A stretch of DNA of 64,000 nt from Catellatospora citrea (GTDB lineage: Bacteria; Actinomycetota; Actinomycetes; Mycobacteriales; Micromonosporaceae), in contig NZ_RAPR01000001.1 in the NCBI RefSeq assembly GCF_003610235.1, forward strand, positions 3,348,001 to 3,412,000. Reading direction: 5' to 3'. Shown here in pieces: positions 25,012 to 34,365 of this stretch. The notes below the pieces were generated by a model. The model made no database searches. It was not told the DNA's origin and was given only the letters and a program-made list of their open reading frames with translations. Position 1 is the stretch's first letter; each line of letters begins with the position of its first letter. A program made the position numbers and the translations under genes.

Positions 25012-25626
25012 TCAGCGCAGACCGGCGGGGATCAGGTCCATGATCACATTCCAGTGGTACGGGTGGGCGGGGAGCTGGGGGCGGAGCGCGTCGCGTTCGG
25101 TCACCAGGGCGCCCCACTGCGCGAGCAGGGCGAGATTCCGGCGGAAGCCGGGGTGGGCGGCCAGCACCGCCTTCGCGTACGGGCTGACGATCGTCGGCAC
25201 CTGGAGCCCGAACGTCGTGTTCAGCAGGCTCAGCGCCACGTTGTCGTTGATCCCGGCCACCCACTTGTTGATCGTGTTGAAGCTGGCCGGTGCGACGATC
25301 ACCAGATCGGGCCGGCTCTCGCGCCGCGACTCACCGGGCTTGCGGGCCCGGCTCACGATCGGGTTTCCGGTCAGCGCCTCCAGCCTCGGCAGATCCAGCC
25401 AGTCGACGGCCGCCGCCGTGGGGACGACCTGAACCGTCCAGCCGGCTGCCATCAGCAGCTCGACCAGGTCAGACACCGCGGCTGCGGGAGGCGCCGCACA
25501 GACGACCACGTGGGCGTTCCGCGTCGACGGCGCACGCCCGCCCGCTCGGCTCTCGCCGGCCGGGTCTGACGGCCGCCGAGGCACGACCGTGGCGGCTCCG
25601 GCGGAGAGAACCTTGTGCCGTTTCAT
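25012..25626 (-). CDS. Flavoprotein of the phosphopantothenoylcysteine-decarboxylase-like family
   Basis: A 204-residue HFCD-type flavoprotein. After a basic, Pro-rich leader of about 35 residues comes HVVVCAAPPAAAVSDLVELLMAAGWTVQVVPT (in parts), the Rossmann-like FMN fold, then RPDLVIVAPASFNTINKWVAGINDNVAL, the PASFNT/NK signature of the family that contacts FMN and substrate. It is too short and in the wrong context for full CoaBC; the redox substrate is unknown. Start ATG at 25626 is uncertain, since residues before HVVVC are not conserved-looking. Confidence 0.8.
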   Translation of the reverse strand: MKRHKVLSAGAATVVPRRPSDPAGESRAGGRAPSTRNAHVVVCAAPPAAAVSDLVELLMAAGWTVQVVPTAAAVDWLDLPRLEALTGNPIVSRARKPGESRRESRPDLVIVAPASFNTINKWVAGINDNVALSLLNTTFGLQVPTIVSPYAKAVLAAHPGFRRNLALLAQWGALVTERDALRPQLPAHPYHWNVIMDLIPAGLR

Positions 25627-25810
25627 CTCCTCGTCCGCCTCCCGGGCCCGTACGAGATCGCCGTTTGCCGCCGGCTCGCGGTCAAGTATGGGCACGAGTC
25701 CGTCGGCGCAGCCACGGTGCTCGCGTCCCAGGCGCCGCTTTCCGCTGGACGGGTGGCCGCTCGTATAACGACGTTGCCGCCGGGGCGAGCGGTGTGATGA
25801 GGTCGCGGGC

Positions 25811-26899
25811 ATGACGGGGGCGGCTTTCCTGGATACGCAGACCGATTTGACGACGGCGCAGCGGGCGGCGCTCGCGCACGTGACCGAGGTCGCGACGCGG
25901 CAGCAGGCTCGGGCGCTGGAGCGGCTCGGCGACGTGCCGGATCTGGCCGTGCTCGTGGCGGCCGCCGCCGCCCACGGGCGGGTCACCCTGAACTTCCACC
26001 CCGACCGGCTGCTGGCCGACGGGCGCACCGTCGCCGCGTCGATGGCCGCCGACGGCCGGTACCGGAGCCAGTTCGAGACCGGTGTCACCAACGGCAGCCG
26101 CACCGCCTTCCTGGGCGGCGACCGCGACCGCTGGGAGGCGGCCCTGTTCGGCGACGCCTACCGCGCGCCCGGCACGCTGCCCCTGGAGCGCGTCCGCTAC
26201 GGCGGCCTGAACCTGCTCGGGCACCCGGATGGGGCCTGCCCCCGATTCGGCTCCTGCCATGTCCGACTGCGCCCGTCGGTCAACGCGCGCTGCACGGTCA
26301 CCGTCGGCGACAGTCACCTCGGCCCCGCTGACGTCGGCACGCTCACCGTCTTCGAACCGGTGCTGGCCGGGCTCGTCGAGCAGGCCCGCCAGACGGGCGT
26401 GACCCTGGGTCGCCCCGGCGCCGACCCGCTGGCGGTGCTGCGGGAACTCGCCGGAGCCGCGCCGGGGGTCGAGCCCGGCCGGGCTCTGGACGACTACCTG
26501 GAGGTGCAGGTGCACGGCCCGGTGGACCTCGCGGTGGACGCCGAGGCGCTGGTGCTCGACCCGAGCTTCCGCGGCACCCCGGACGGCGACCTGCTCACCG
26601 GGCTCGCCGCCCGGCTCGGCATCGGCCTGGAGTGGCATGCGGGCTTCGAGCTGACCGCCGCCGAGGTCGGCCCGGACTTCCGCGGCCCGGCGATCCCGCC
26701 GCTGGCCGCGGACCTCTGCCGGCGGTACGCGGGCCCGCGCGGCACCTTCGACGCCGAGCTGGTCGGCCGCGCCGCCGCCGACATGCTCCACCACCCGCAG
26801 GCCTGGTCCGCCCACGGCACCCCCGACGACCTCCTCCAGTACGTCAAACAGCTCTGGCACACCCTCGTCCACGCCGGCCGCCCGTTCACCGGTCGCTGA
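25811..26899 (+). CDS. DUF3626 domain protein
   Basis: A 362-residue protein of the uncharacterised DUF3626 family. Recognisable blocks are VTLNFHPDRLL, YRSQFETGVTNGS, RYGGLNLLGHPDGACPRFGSCH, and TLTVFEP. The conserved His, Asp and Cys residues in these blocks suggest a metal-dependent or hydrolytic enzyme, but no function is established. No signal peptide or membrane segment. It stands alone and converges on pspA. Confidence 0.85.
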   Translation: MTGAAFLDTQTDLTTAQRAALAHVTEVATRQQARALERLGDVPDLAVLVAAAAAHGRVTLNFHPDRLLADGRTVAASMAADGRYRSQFETGVTNGSRTAFLGGDRDRWEAALFGDAYRAPGTLPLERVRYGGLNLLGHPDGACPRFGSCHVRLRPSVNARCTVTVGDSHLGPADVGTLTVFEPVLAGLVEQARQTGVTLGRPGADPLAVLRELAGAAPGVEPGRALDDYLEVQVHGPVDLAVDAEALVLDPSFRGTPDGDLLTGLAARLGIGLEWHAGFELTAAEVGPDFRGPAIPPLAADLCRRYAGPRGTFDAELVGRAAADMLHHPQAWSAHGTPDDLLQYVKQLWHTLVHAGRPFTGR

Positions 26900-26948
26900 C
26901 CGCGCTCGGACACCCGGCAGTTCCGGGGAAAGTGCGGCCATGCGTCGT

Positions 26949-26985
26949 CCGATGGCTGCGGTTTCCCCGAAACCGCAGCCATCGG
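26949..26985. terminator. Terminator between DUF3626 and pspA (palindrome copy B)
   Basis: Perfect 17-bp arms CCGATGGCTGCGGTTTC and its complement around CCC. A competing, imperfect 60-bp fold (26917-26976) matches the palindrome at 24947-25009, with GTTCCGGGGAAAGTGC on the left and GGTTTCCCCGAAACCGC on the right. It lies between convergent genes. Confidence 0.7.
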
Positions 26986-26998
26986 ACGGGTGGTGACG

Positions 26999-27709
26999 TC
27001 AGCGGCCGGACTTCATGGCGGCCAGGCGGGACTCGATCTCCTGGTCGCGCGACGAGGCGGACAGCTCCTCGAACTGGGCGTCCAGGCTGGAGGCCTGCAA
27101 CTCCTCGTGACCCTTGAGCCGGGCCTCCTCGCGGCGCACCATCTCCTCGAAGCGGCTGATCTCGGTGGTCGGGTCGAGCGTGTTGATGCTGTTGACCGAG
27201 GCCTGCACCCGGCCCCGCGCCTCGGTGACCTTGGCCCGGCCGACCAGTTCGTCGCGCTTGCGGCGCAGCTCGTCGAGCTTGCCCCGCATCTGCATGACGC
27301 CCTGCTTGAGCTGGTCGGTGACCTGCGTCTGCTCGGCGATCATCGGGCCGAAGCTCTTCACGTCGTTCTCGTACGCGATCTGCTTGCCGATCGCGATCCG
27401 GGCCAGGTTGTCGAACTTGTCCGCGTCGGCGGGATTGGCCGCGCGCACCTTGTCGGCCTTCGCGCTGGCCGCCTGCGCCTTGGTCTGCCACTCGGCGGCG
27501 TTCTTCGTCGCCTCCGCCGAGTCGGCCTCCAGCAGGCGCAGGTTGGCGATGGTCTGCGCCACGGCGTTCTCCGCCTCGCCGATGTTCGCGGTGTAGTCGC
27601 GCACCATCTGGTCGAGCATCTGCTGCGGGTCCTCGACGTCGTCGAGGATCGCATGGATGTTGGCGCGGGCCATCTGGGTGATCCGCCCGAGGATCGACTG
27701 TGCCGCCAT
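26999..27709 (-). CDS. pspA: PspA/IM30 family membrane-stress protein
   Basis: A 236-residue coiled-coil protein of the PspA/IM30 (ESCRT-III-like) family that binds and protects stressed membranes. Seen: SILGRITQMARANIHAILDD at the N-terminus, DPQQMLDQMVRDYTANI, and long Arg/Glu/Ala-rich helices throughout, with little else. Length is normal. The PspC, PspB and PspF partners are absent; instead a membrane coiled protein lies 16 bp upstream and a GGDEF-EAL gene before that. AGGGGGA precedes the ATG. Confidence 0.92.
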   Translation of the reverse strand: MAAQSILGRITQMARANIHAILDDVEDPQQMLDQMVRDYTANIGEAENAVAQTIANLRLLEADSAEATKNAAEWQTKAQAASAKADKVRAANPADADKFDNLARIAIGKQIAYENDVKSFGPMIAEQTQVTDQLKQGVMQMRGKLDELRRKRDELVGRAKVTEARGRVQASVNSINTLDPTTEISRFEEMVRREEARLKGHEELQASSLDAQFEELSASSRDQEIESRLAAMKSGR

Positions 27710-27725
27710 GATCAATTTCCCCCTG

Positions 27726-29336
27726 TCATTGCTTCTCCGGTCGCATCCACGTGCTGGGGCCGCCGAACCGGCCCTGGACCGGCGGCGCACCGGGGGTCGT
27801 CGTGCCGCCGTCGGCGTGGTCGGCCTCGCTGGTGAGGCCGATGCGGAAGCCGCCCATGCCGCCCCCACCGAGCATGCTGTCGAGCAGGATGCCGCCGAGG
27901 ACGGCCCCGCCCATGCCGCCTGCCGCCGCCGTGCCGAAGCCGCCGGGACCGCCGATGATCACGCGGCCGCCGCCCGCCTGGCCGCTGTAGCCGGACGGGA
28001 ACGACCAGCGTTCGATGTCGTCGCGGGCCGAGTCCATGGCCTGCGCGGCGAGGTCGTGCGCGCGCTCCGCGGCGGCCAGCGCGGCGACCGGGTCGCCGCC
28101 GCTCTCGGCGCGGTCCAGCAGTGCGTGCGCTTCGGACAGCCGGGCCCGGGCGGTCGTGCCGACCGCGCCACGACGCGTCGTGATGTAGCCGGTCGCGGAG
28201 TCCACCGCGGCGCGGGCCGCGTGCAGCGCCTGGTCGAGCTGGCGGCGGGCCTGTTCGGTGCGGTTGGCCGCGTCGCGTACGCCCCCCATGGCCTCGGCCA
28301 GTCCGGACGCGGCGCCCTCCAGCCGGCGCATCATGCCCAGCGGATCGGTCTGCGGTTTGGCCAGCTGGGTGCGGACGTCCCCGGCGACCTGGTCGGCGCG
28401 GGCCACCGCGGCCGCCAGGTTCATCTGGTCCGCGCCGCCCGCCCCGCCCGCGGCCTGCATGGCGGCCTTGCCCGCGGCGACCTCGCCCTGCATCTCGTCC
28501 AGCAGCCGGGTCACGTTCTGCCCGGCCGTGTCCAGGTCGGCAGCGGACTTGTCGAGCGCGTCCAGCAGGCTGCCCGCCTGGCCGAGTGCCTGCTCGGCGC
28601 CGCGAAGCGCGAGGGCCGCCTTGCCCCGGTCGCCCGCGGCGAGCGCGGTGGCGGACTGCCGCAGCTGCTCGTCGGCGAAGTCGAGCCGGGCGACGGCCTC
28701 GGTGACGTTGCCGGCCACCGGGGTGAGCGCGCCGTCGGTGTAGCGGTCGGTGAGCCGGGTGAGCGTGGCCTGCGCCCCGGGGAGCCGGCCGCGCAGCTCG
28801 GCAGCGCGGGCCAGCAGCGACTGGCCGAGCTCCTCGGCGTTGGCGCTCATCGCGCGCAGTTTCTCGAACGCGTCCGCCTCGGCGTCCAGCCGCCGGTCCA
28901 CCGCCCCGCAGCGGTCGACGATCTCCCGCAGCAGCTGCCGCCGGGTCGTGTCGTCCTCGGGGATCTCGTCGTCGAGCTGGTGCCGGATGCGGAACGCCGC
29001 GGCCAGATCCTCCTTTGCGGAGGCGACCGCGGCGGCGAAGGCGGTCACGGCCTCGGCGCCGTACTGGGCGGTGGCGAAGCCGAGTTCCTGCTCGCTGGTG
29101 CGCACCGCGTTGTCCACGGCCACCAACTGACCGTTGGCGTACGTGGACAGCTGGACGGTGCTGTACGCGGCGAACGGGTCGACCGGCCCGGCCTGCTGCG
29201 GCGTGGCCTTCGCCGGGCCCGCGTCACGCCGTCGTCGCCGCCCGGCCACCGTCAGCGCCAGGACCACGCCCAGCACGATGATGGCGAGGCAGCACAGGAC
29301 CGAGAAGAGATCGATCTCAGTGGTCTGCACCGGCAC
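27726..29336 (-). CDS. Membrane-anchored coiled-coil protein lacking the TPM domain
   Basis: A 536-residue protein with one N-terminal transmembrane helix (LFSVLCCLAIIVLGVVLALTV), an Arg-rich stop-transfer, a 430-residue helical region (VRTSEQELGFATAQYGAEAV, FRIRHQLDDEIPEDDTTRR, AAELRGRLPGAQATLTRL) and a Gly-rich end with GGMGGAVLGGILLDSMLGGG. The helical region matches the cytoplasmic part of actinobacterial TPM-domain proteins, but the secreted TPM domain that usually precedes the membrane helix is missing. Reading upstream in frame only enters the complementary reading of the GGDEF-EAL gene, so the GTG at 29336 (or 29330) is the real start. It probably works with PspA 16 bp downstream. Confidence 0.75.
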   Translation of the reverse strand: MPVQTTEIDLFSVLCCLAIIVLGVVLALTVAGRRRRRDAGPAKATPQQAGPVDPFAAYSTVQLSTYANGQLVAVDNAVRTSEQELGFATAQYGAEAVTAFAAAVASAKEDLAAAFRIRHQLDDEIPEDDTTRRQLLREIVDRCGAVDRRLDAEADAFEKLRAMSANAEELGQSLLARAAELRGRLPGAQATLTRLTDRYTDGALTPVAGNVTEAVARLDFADEQLRQSATALAAGDRGKAALALRGAEQALGQAGSLLDALDKSAADLDTAGQNVTRLLDEMQGEVAAGKAAMQAAGGAGGADQMNLAAAVARADQVAGDVRTQLAKPQTDPLGMMRRLEGAASGLAEAMGGVRDAANRTEQARRQLDQALHAARAAVDSATGYITTRRGAVGTTARARLSEAHALLDRAESGGDPVAALAAAERAHDLAAQAMDSARDDIERWSFPSGYSGQAGGGRVIIGGPGGFGTAAAGGMGGAVLGGILLDSMLGGGGMGGFRIGLTSEADHADGGTTTPGAPPVQGRFGGPSTWMRPEKQ

Positions 29337-29398
29337 GTGATCACGATATCGCCCGCAATCACCCCGAACCCGGCGAATAGCCTGCCCTCGATCCGCCC

Positions 29399-31936
29399 TC
29401 AGGCGGTGTGCGGGCGGGCGCGGAGCGGGCGGACGGGGCGAGCGGCCCGGGACAGGGTGTGCAGGGCCTCGGTGATCTCGTCGGCGGGCAGCGGGTGGGA
29501 GAAGTGGAAGCCCTGGCCGGCGTCGCAGCCGAGACGGCGCAGCGCGATCCGCTGGTCGGCGGTCTCCACGCCCTCGGCGACCACCCGCAGGCCGAGCTGG
29601 CGGCCCAGGTCGACGACCGCCTGCACGATGGCGGCGGCCTGGCGCGAGTCGGCCATCCGGGCGACGAAGGTGCGGTCCACTTTCAGCTCGTCGACCGCGA
29701 TCCGGGTGAGGAAGGTCAGCGACGAGAAGCCGGTGCCGAAGTCGTCCACGGCGAACCGCACCCCGAGCCCGCGCAGCTCCCGCAGCACCTGGTCGGTGAT
29801 GGGCAGCGGGCTGAGCACCACCGTCTCGGTGATCTCCAGGACCAGCCGGGACGCCGGGATGCCGTGGCGGCGCAGCAGCTCGTCGACGTCCGCGGGCAGT
29901 TGCGGGTCGAGCAGGCTGCGCGGGGACAGGTTCACCGCGACGGGCACGTCGAGGCCCTGCCGGGTCCACTCGGCCGCGAGCGTCAGCGCCTGGTCGAGCA
30001 CGTGCCGGGTGAACCGCCCGAGCAGGTCGCTGGCCTCGACGGCGCGTACGAAGTGCTTGGGCAGCAGCAGGCCGCGGCGCGGGTGGTGCCAGCGGATCAG
30101 CGCCTCCACCCCGGACGGCGCGCCCGTGTCCAGGTCGACCGCGGGCTGCATGACCAGGTGGAGCTGGTCGTCGGTGGCCAGCGCGGCCCGCAGCTCGGCG
30201 ACCAGCGCCAGCCGGTCGGTGCTGGTCCGGTCGCGGTGCGGGTCGTACGCCGCGACCCGCGAACCCGACTCCTTCGCCTGGTAGAGCGCGATGTCGGCGC
30301 GGCGCAGCAGCTCGGTGAGGTCGAACTCGCCCGCGGTCGCCACGGCCACGCCGACCGAGACCTCGGCCGACAGCGTCACCCCGGCGACCTCGGTGGGGCT
30401 GGCCAGCGCCGCGGTCAGCATGCGCGCGCGGCGCTGGGCGACGAGGTTCGCGGCGCTGAGCCGGTCGACCTCGTCGTGGTCGGCGGACAACCCGGGCAGG
30501 TCGGTGACCAGCAGCGCAAACTCGTCGCCGCCGAGGCGGGCCAGCAGCTCGCCGTGCCCGACGTCGGCGGACAGCCGCGACGCGGCGGTCTGCAGCAGTT
30601 CGTCCCCGGCGAGGTGGCCCAGGGTGTCGTTGACCTCTTTGAAGTGATCCATGTCGAGCAGCAGCAGGGCGACCGGGATGCGGGCGTCGAGGCCGCGCAG
30701 CACCGCGTCGCCGCGGTCCATCAGCGCGTCACGGTTGAGCAGCCGGGTCAGCGGGTCGTGATGGGACTCGTACATGGTGCGTTCGCGCAGTTCGCGCAGG
30801 GCGCTGTGGGTCGCGGCGTCGTGCAGGGCGGCGGCCAGGGCGTCCCCGAACACGGCCAGCCGGTGCTGGTCGTTGGGGCCCCAGGCGCGCTGGCGCAGCA
30901 GCCGCAGGGTGAGCACGCCCACCCGGCCGCCGGCCACCTCCAGCACCCGGGTCACCGCGGGCGCCCGGCCCGCCTCGGTCGGCGGCACGGTCGACACCGG
31001 CTCGACCTGGACCTCGTCGCCGGTGCGCAGGCTGCTGCGGTATCGGGTCTGCGAGCCGAGCACGGTCAGCTCCACCGCCCGCACCGGGAACAGGGAACGG
31101 GCCGCATGCAGGCCCTCCTGCGCCACGGCCAGCTCGTCCAGCCGGTGCAGGGAGCGGCTGGCCAGCGCGAACGCCCGCCAGGTGCGGCGTTCCTCGTCCT
31201 CGTGCACCCGGTGCACGTAGAGCTGGTGCAGCAGCCACAGCAGCGGCGGCAGCACCCACAGCCAGCTGCTGCCCCACAGCCGGACCGCGACCAGGCCGAG
31301 CGCGACGTTGCCGACGATCATCACGGGGGTGCCGCGCAGCGCCTGCCAGACCACCCCGATCATGTTCTGCCCGTCGCGCACCGCCAGGTGCACCGCGAGC
31401 AGCACGGCACTGCTGAGCAGGTAGATCAGCGCGGCCAGCACGACCACGGCGGCGGCCTGCGCCGACATCGGCACCACCGGCACCCCGCCGGCCCAGACGA
31501 CCAGCGCGGCGACGGCCGCGGACAGGGTCAGCGACGCGGCGGCGCGCACCGTCTCGATCGGACTGGTGCGGTTGCCGGAGACCACCGACACCACCGGCTT
31601 GGCCAGCAGCACGCCGATCCCGGCGGCGGCGGGGATCCACGTCACCGGGACCAGGATGAAGCCGACGATCAGCGCGGCCTCGCCCCAGTCGACGTCGATG
31701 GTGGTGGAGCCGACCCGCATCCGCAGCCCGAACAGGTGGGCCAGCGTGATCAGGCAGATGAGCAGGCCGAACTGGCCGAGGTCACCCTCGCGCACACCCA
31801 GGATCGCGCCGATGCCGGCGACCAGGACCGCGGTGACGACGAGACAGGTTATGACAATGCGGACACGTGACGACAACGAGGCAGCACCGGACCAGCGATA
31901 GAGTCCGTCCGCCGCGCGCGTGAGCCACCTGCCCAT
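29399..31936 (-). CDS. Membrane GGDEF-EAL cyclic-di-GMP enzyme
   Basis: An 845-residue protein. Residues about 25-235 form six to eight transmembrane helices (MHYT/MASE-like sensor), then a cytoplasmic GAF-like region (about 250-380), a GGDEF domain with intact GGDEF at 469-473 and the DMDHFKEVNDTLGH substrate loop, and an EAL domain with EAL at 611-613, ITETVVL and DDFGTGFSSL. Both active sites look complete. The position of the inhibitory RxxD site upstream of GGDEF reads GHGE, so product inhibition through an I-site is unlikely. Separated by 62 bp from the downstream membrane coiled protein. Confidence 0.93.
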   Translation of the reverse strand: MGRWLTRAADGLYRWSGAASLSSRVRIVITCLVVTAVLVAGIGAILGVREGDLGQFGLLICLITLAHLFGLRMRVGSTTIDVDWGEAALIVGFILVPVTWIPAAAGIGVLLAKPVVSVVSGNRTSPIETVRAAASLTLSAAVAALVVWAGGVPVVPMSAQAAAVVVLAALIYLLSSAVLLAVHLAVRDGQNMIGVVWQALRGTPVMIVGNVALGLVAVRLWGSSWLWVLPPLLWLLHQLYVHRVHEDEERRTWRAFALASRSLHRLDELAVAQEGLHAARSLFPVRAVELTVLGSQTRYRSSLRTGDEVQVEPVSTVPPTEAGRAPAVTRVLEVAGGRVGVLTLRLLRQRAWGPNDQHRLAVFGDALAAALHDAATHSALRELRERTMYESHHDPLTRLLNRDALMDRGDAVLRGLDARIPVALLLLDMDHFKEVNDTLGHLAGDELLQTAASRLSADVGHGELLARLGGDEFALLVTDLPGLSADHDEVDRLSAANLVAQRRARMLTAALASPTEVAGVTLSAEVSVGVAVATAGEFDLTELLRRADIALYQAKESGSRVAAYDPHRDRTSTDRLALVAELRAALATDDQLHLVMQPAVDLDTGAPSGVEALIRWHHPRRGLLLPKHFVRAVEASDLLGRFTRHVLDQALTLAAEWTRQGLDVPVAVNLSPRSLLDPQLPADVDELLRRHGIPASRLVLEITETVVLSPLPITDQVLRELRGLGVRFAVDDFGTGFSSLTFLTRIAVDELKVDRTFVARMADSRQAAAIVQAVVDLGRQLGLRVVAEGVETADQRIALRRLGCDAGQGFHFSHPLPADEITEALHTLSRAARPVRPLRARPHTA

Positions 31937-32044
31937 CCGTGCCCCCTGTCCGAGCGCACCTGAAGCGGAGGCCCGTCGTCTCCAGCTGAAGACGACGCGC
32001 TCTCCGCCTGACGCGACAGGCCGTGTCCGATTCCCTCGGTCCGC

Positions 32045-32275
32045 CTAGCGAGGGTCCGGCGTGACGGGCGAGTCCGTCCGCGCACCGTCACTCATGCTCG
32101 CCGAATCGAACGTCTCGGGCAACCGCTTCAGCCGCTGATTCATGTTGCGAATCAGGAAAACCGTTGCGGCGGCCAGGAGCAGGATCAACAGCAGCGCCAT
32201 CGGCCCGGCGAGACCGTCGCCCGACCGGGTGTCGCCGAAGTTGTTGTCGGCCAGGAACTCCAGCATGTGCCTCAC
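32045..32275 (-). CDS. Small single-pass membrane protein after mca
   Basis: A 76-residue protein with one transmembrane helix (GPMALLLILLLAAATVFLI), a basic RNMNQRLKRLPETF after it and a disordered tail. The GTG at 32275 overlaps the mca stop (GTGA), so it is coupled to mca; an ATG at 32266 is an alternative start. Function unknown; a fixed neighbour of mca in this lineage is plausible but not shown here. Confidence 0.7.
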   Translation of the reverse strand: MRHMLEFLADNNFGDTRSGDGLAGPMALLLILLLAAATVFLIRNMNQRLKRLPETFDSASMSDGARTDSPVTPDPR

Positions 32276-33162
32276 CTATCCGCTACCGCCGGCGCGCGTA
32301 CGCCGGCGAACAGGTCGTCCTCGGGGATCGCGGTCGCCACGGTCGACCTGACCAGCTGATAGTCCTCGGTGGGCCAGGCCGCGCGCTGCACGGTCAGCGG
32401 CGCGCGGAACCAGGGGCCGTCCGGGTCGATCTGGGTCGCGTGCGCGCGCAGCGCGTCGTCACGCAGCTCGAAGTACTCGCCGCAGGGCACCCGGGTGGTG
32501 ATCCGCGGCGACTTGTCGCCCACCCAGTCGTCGTTGAGCCGCTCACCGTAGGGCGACTCCAGCCCGGCCGCCTCCATCGCCTCGTGCAGCGCGGTGAACT
32601 TCACCTTGGTGAAACTGATGTGGTAGTAGACCTTCGGCACCTCGAAGGCCGGGCCGAAGTCCGGGTAGCGCGCCGGGTCCGCGGCGGCCTCGATCGCGGC
32701 CATGCTGACCAGGTGGGTCTGGATGTGGTCGGGGTGCGGGTAGCCGCCCTCCTCGTCGTAGGTCAGCAGGACCTGCGGCCGGAACTCGCGGATCAGCTTG
32801 ACCAGCGGCGCCGCCGCCTCCTCGACCGGCACCCGGGCGAAGCAGCCCTCGGGCAGGCCGGACGGGTCGTCGTGGGTGTAACCCTCGACCCAGCCCGAGT
32901 CGACGAAGCCGAGCCAGGCCTGGTCCACGCCGAGGATGTCGCGGGCCGCGGCCATCTCCGCGCGGCGGATCTCGGCGATGTTCTCCCAGACGTCCGGGCG
33001 GTCCAGTTTCGGGTTGAGCACGTCACCCCGCTCGCCACCGGTACACGTGACGACCAGCACCTCCGCACCCTCGCGGACATACCGCGCCATCGTCGCGGCA
33101 CCCTTGGACGACTCGTCGTCCGGATGTGCGTGCACCGCCATCAGTCGCAACCGCTGCGTCAC
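32272..33162 (-). CDS. mca: Mycothiol S-conjugate amidase
   Basis: A 296-residue zinc amidase that cleaves mycothiol adducts so that the mercapturic acid is exported and glucosaminyl-inositol is recycled. LmbE/PIG-L signatures: AHPDDES with zinc ligands H13 and D16, HPDH with H146, plus GERGDVLNPKL and YHISFTKVKF, which fits Mca better than the deacetylase MshB. Full length. Its presence implies a mycothiol-producing actinobacterium. Divergent from the DUF4307 gene with about 79 bp between starts. Confidence 0.93.
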   Translation of the reverse strand: MTQRLRLMAVHAHPDDESSKGAATMARYVREGAEVLVVTCTGGERGDVLNPKLDRPDVWENIAEIRRAEMAAARDILGVDQAWLGFVDSGWVEGYTHDDPSGLPEGCFARVPVEEAAAPLVKLIREFRPQVLLTYDEEGGYPHPDHIQTHLVSMAAIEAAADPARYPDFGPAFEVPKVYYHISFTKVKFTALHEAMEAAGLESPYGERLNDDWVGDKSPRITTRVPCGEYFELRDDALRAHATQIDPDGPWFRAPLTVQRAAWPTEDYQLVRSTVATAIPEDDLFAGVRAPAVADR

Positions 33163-33241
33163 CGTGCTCTCCCCACGTGCGAGAATCGACCCTGACAGTG
33201 TTCCTCACGCGTCTGACGCATCACACGAAGGACCCCCACCG

Positions 33242-33685
33242 GTGACCGAGACCTCCACCGACACCGCCGCCGGCCCGGTGGCCGAGCGCGCGCCGTGGCC
33301 GGCCGGGCGTTACGGCCGCCGCCGCGAGCAGCGTCCCGCCTCCCGCTCGACCGTGCTCGTGCTGGCCGTGCTGACCGTGCTCGCCATGACGTTCATCGGG
33401 GCCCGCCTCTACCGGGCGTACGGTGACGGAGACTACACAGCGTCGGTGACGGCGTTCGACGAAGTGACCGACACGCAGGTCGCGGTGACGTTCCTGGTCC
33501 GGATGCCCGCCGACGGGACCGCGGTCTGCCTGGTGCGCGCTCGGGACTCCACCGGCACCGAGGTCGGCCTGGAGGAGGTCACGGTCCGACCGGGGCCCGA
33601 TCCGGAGCGCACCATGGTGACGCATCGCCTGGTGACGACGGGACGCCCGGTGACCGGCGAGGTTAAGGGCTGCCACCCGGCGTGA
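33242..33685 (+). CDS. DUF4307 membrane protein
   Basis: A 147-residue protein: a disordered cytoplasmic N-terminus with RYGRRREQRP, one transmembrane helix (TVLVLAVLTVLAMTFIGA), and an extracellular beta domain with VTFLVRMPADGTAVCLVRARD and a second Cys in VKGCHPA, which could pair. This is the DUF4307 layout, and the gene is usually found next to mca and greA in actinobacteria. GTG start at 33242. Function unknown. Confidence 0.85.
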   Translation: MTETSTDTAAGPVAERAPWPAGRYGRRREQRPASRSTVLVLAVLTVLAMTFIGARLYRAYGDGDYTASVTAFDEVTDTQVAVTFLVRMPADGTAVCLVRARDSTGTEVGLEEVTVRPGPDPERTMVTHRLVTTGRPVTGEVKGCHPA

Positions 33686-33807
33686 GTCGCTGGTAGGTTG
33701 GTAACTTCGCCCATCGCGCTCACTGGGGCAGTTACCACTGCAGCGCACGACGGGCGACGCACCGCCGCAACGTTTCCTAGAACCCGTAAGACCTGAGGAG
33801 AACGCCC

Positions 33808-34296
33808 GTGTCCACGACTGACGCCACCTGGCTGTCCCAGGACGCGTACGACAGGCTCCAGTCCGAGCTGAACGATCTCATCGCCGCTCGGCCCGCGATG
33901 GCCGCCGAGATCAACGCCCGCCGCGAGGAGGGCGATCTCAAGGAGAACGGCGGCTACCACGCCGCCCGCGAGGAGCAGGGCAAGGCAGAGGGACGCATCC
34001 GCCAGCTCCAGGAGCTGCTGCGGGTCGCCCACGTCGGCGAGGCCCCCCGCGGTGACGGCGTCTCCATCGGCAACGTCGTCGTCATCTACTTCGACGACGA
34101 CACCGAGGACACCGAGACCTTCCTGCTGGGCTCCCGCGAGATCGCGGCGACCACCGACCTGACCGTGTACTCCCCGGAGTCGGCCCTCGGCCAGGCCATC
34201 CTCGGCGCCCGCAAGGGCCAGACCGTCACCTACACCGCGCCCAGCGGCGTGGACATCAAGGTGACCGTGGTCTCCTTCGAGGCATTCGGCGGCTGA
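33808..34296 (+). CDS. greA: Transcription elongation factor GreA
   Basis: A 162-residue GreA that rescues backtracked RNA polymerase by stimulating transcript cleavage. The N-terminal coiled coil has RPAMAAEINARREEGDLKEN followed by GGYHAAREEQ, with the acidic tip residues D and E preserved, and the C-terminal FKBP-like domain carries SPESALGQAILGARKGQTV. GTG start with GAGGAG 9 nt upstream. Terminator directly downstream. Confidence 0.96.
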   Translation: MSTTDATWLSQDAYDRLQSELNDLIAARPAMAAEINARREEGDLKENGGYHAAREEQGKAEGRIRQLQELLRVAHVGEAPRGDGVSIGNVVVIYFDDDTEDTETFLLGSREIAATTDLTVYSPESALGQAILGARKGQTVTYTAPSGVDIKVTVVSFEAFGG

Positions 34297-34314
34297 GCCG
34301 CCCACGACGGATTC

Positions 34315-34346
34315 AGGGCCGGCATCGCACCCGCGGTGCCGGCCCT
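34315..34346 (+). terminator. Terminator of greA
   Basis: 10-bp arms AGGGCCGGCA and TGCCGGCCCT around a 12-nt loop, between convergent greA and ilvA. Confidence 0.65.
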
Positions 34347-34365
34347 GCCGTATCCCCTGCCCGGC

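Noticed and set aside
29337..29969. N-terminal extension of the membrane coiled protein into the GGDEF-EAL gene
   Set aside because: The extension is Arg/Pro/Ala noise antiparallel in frame terms to the EAL domain; a GTG directly before the transmembrane helix explains the gene.
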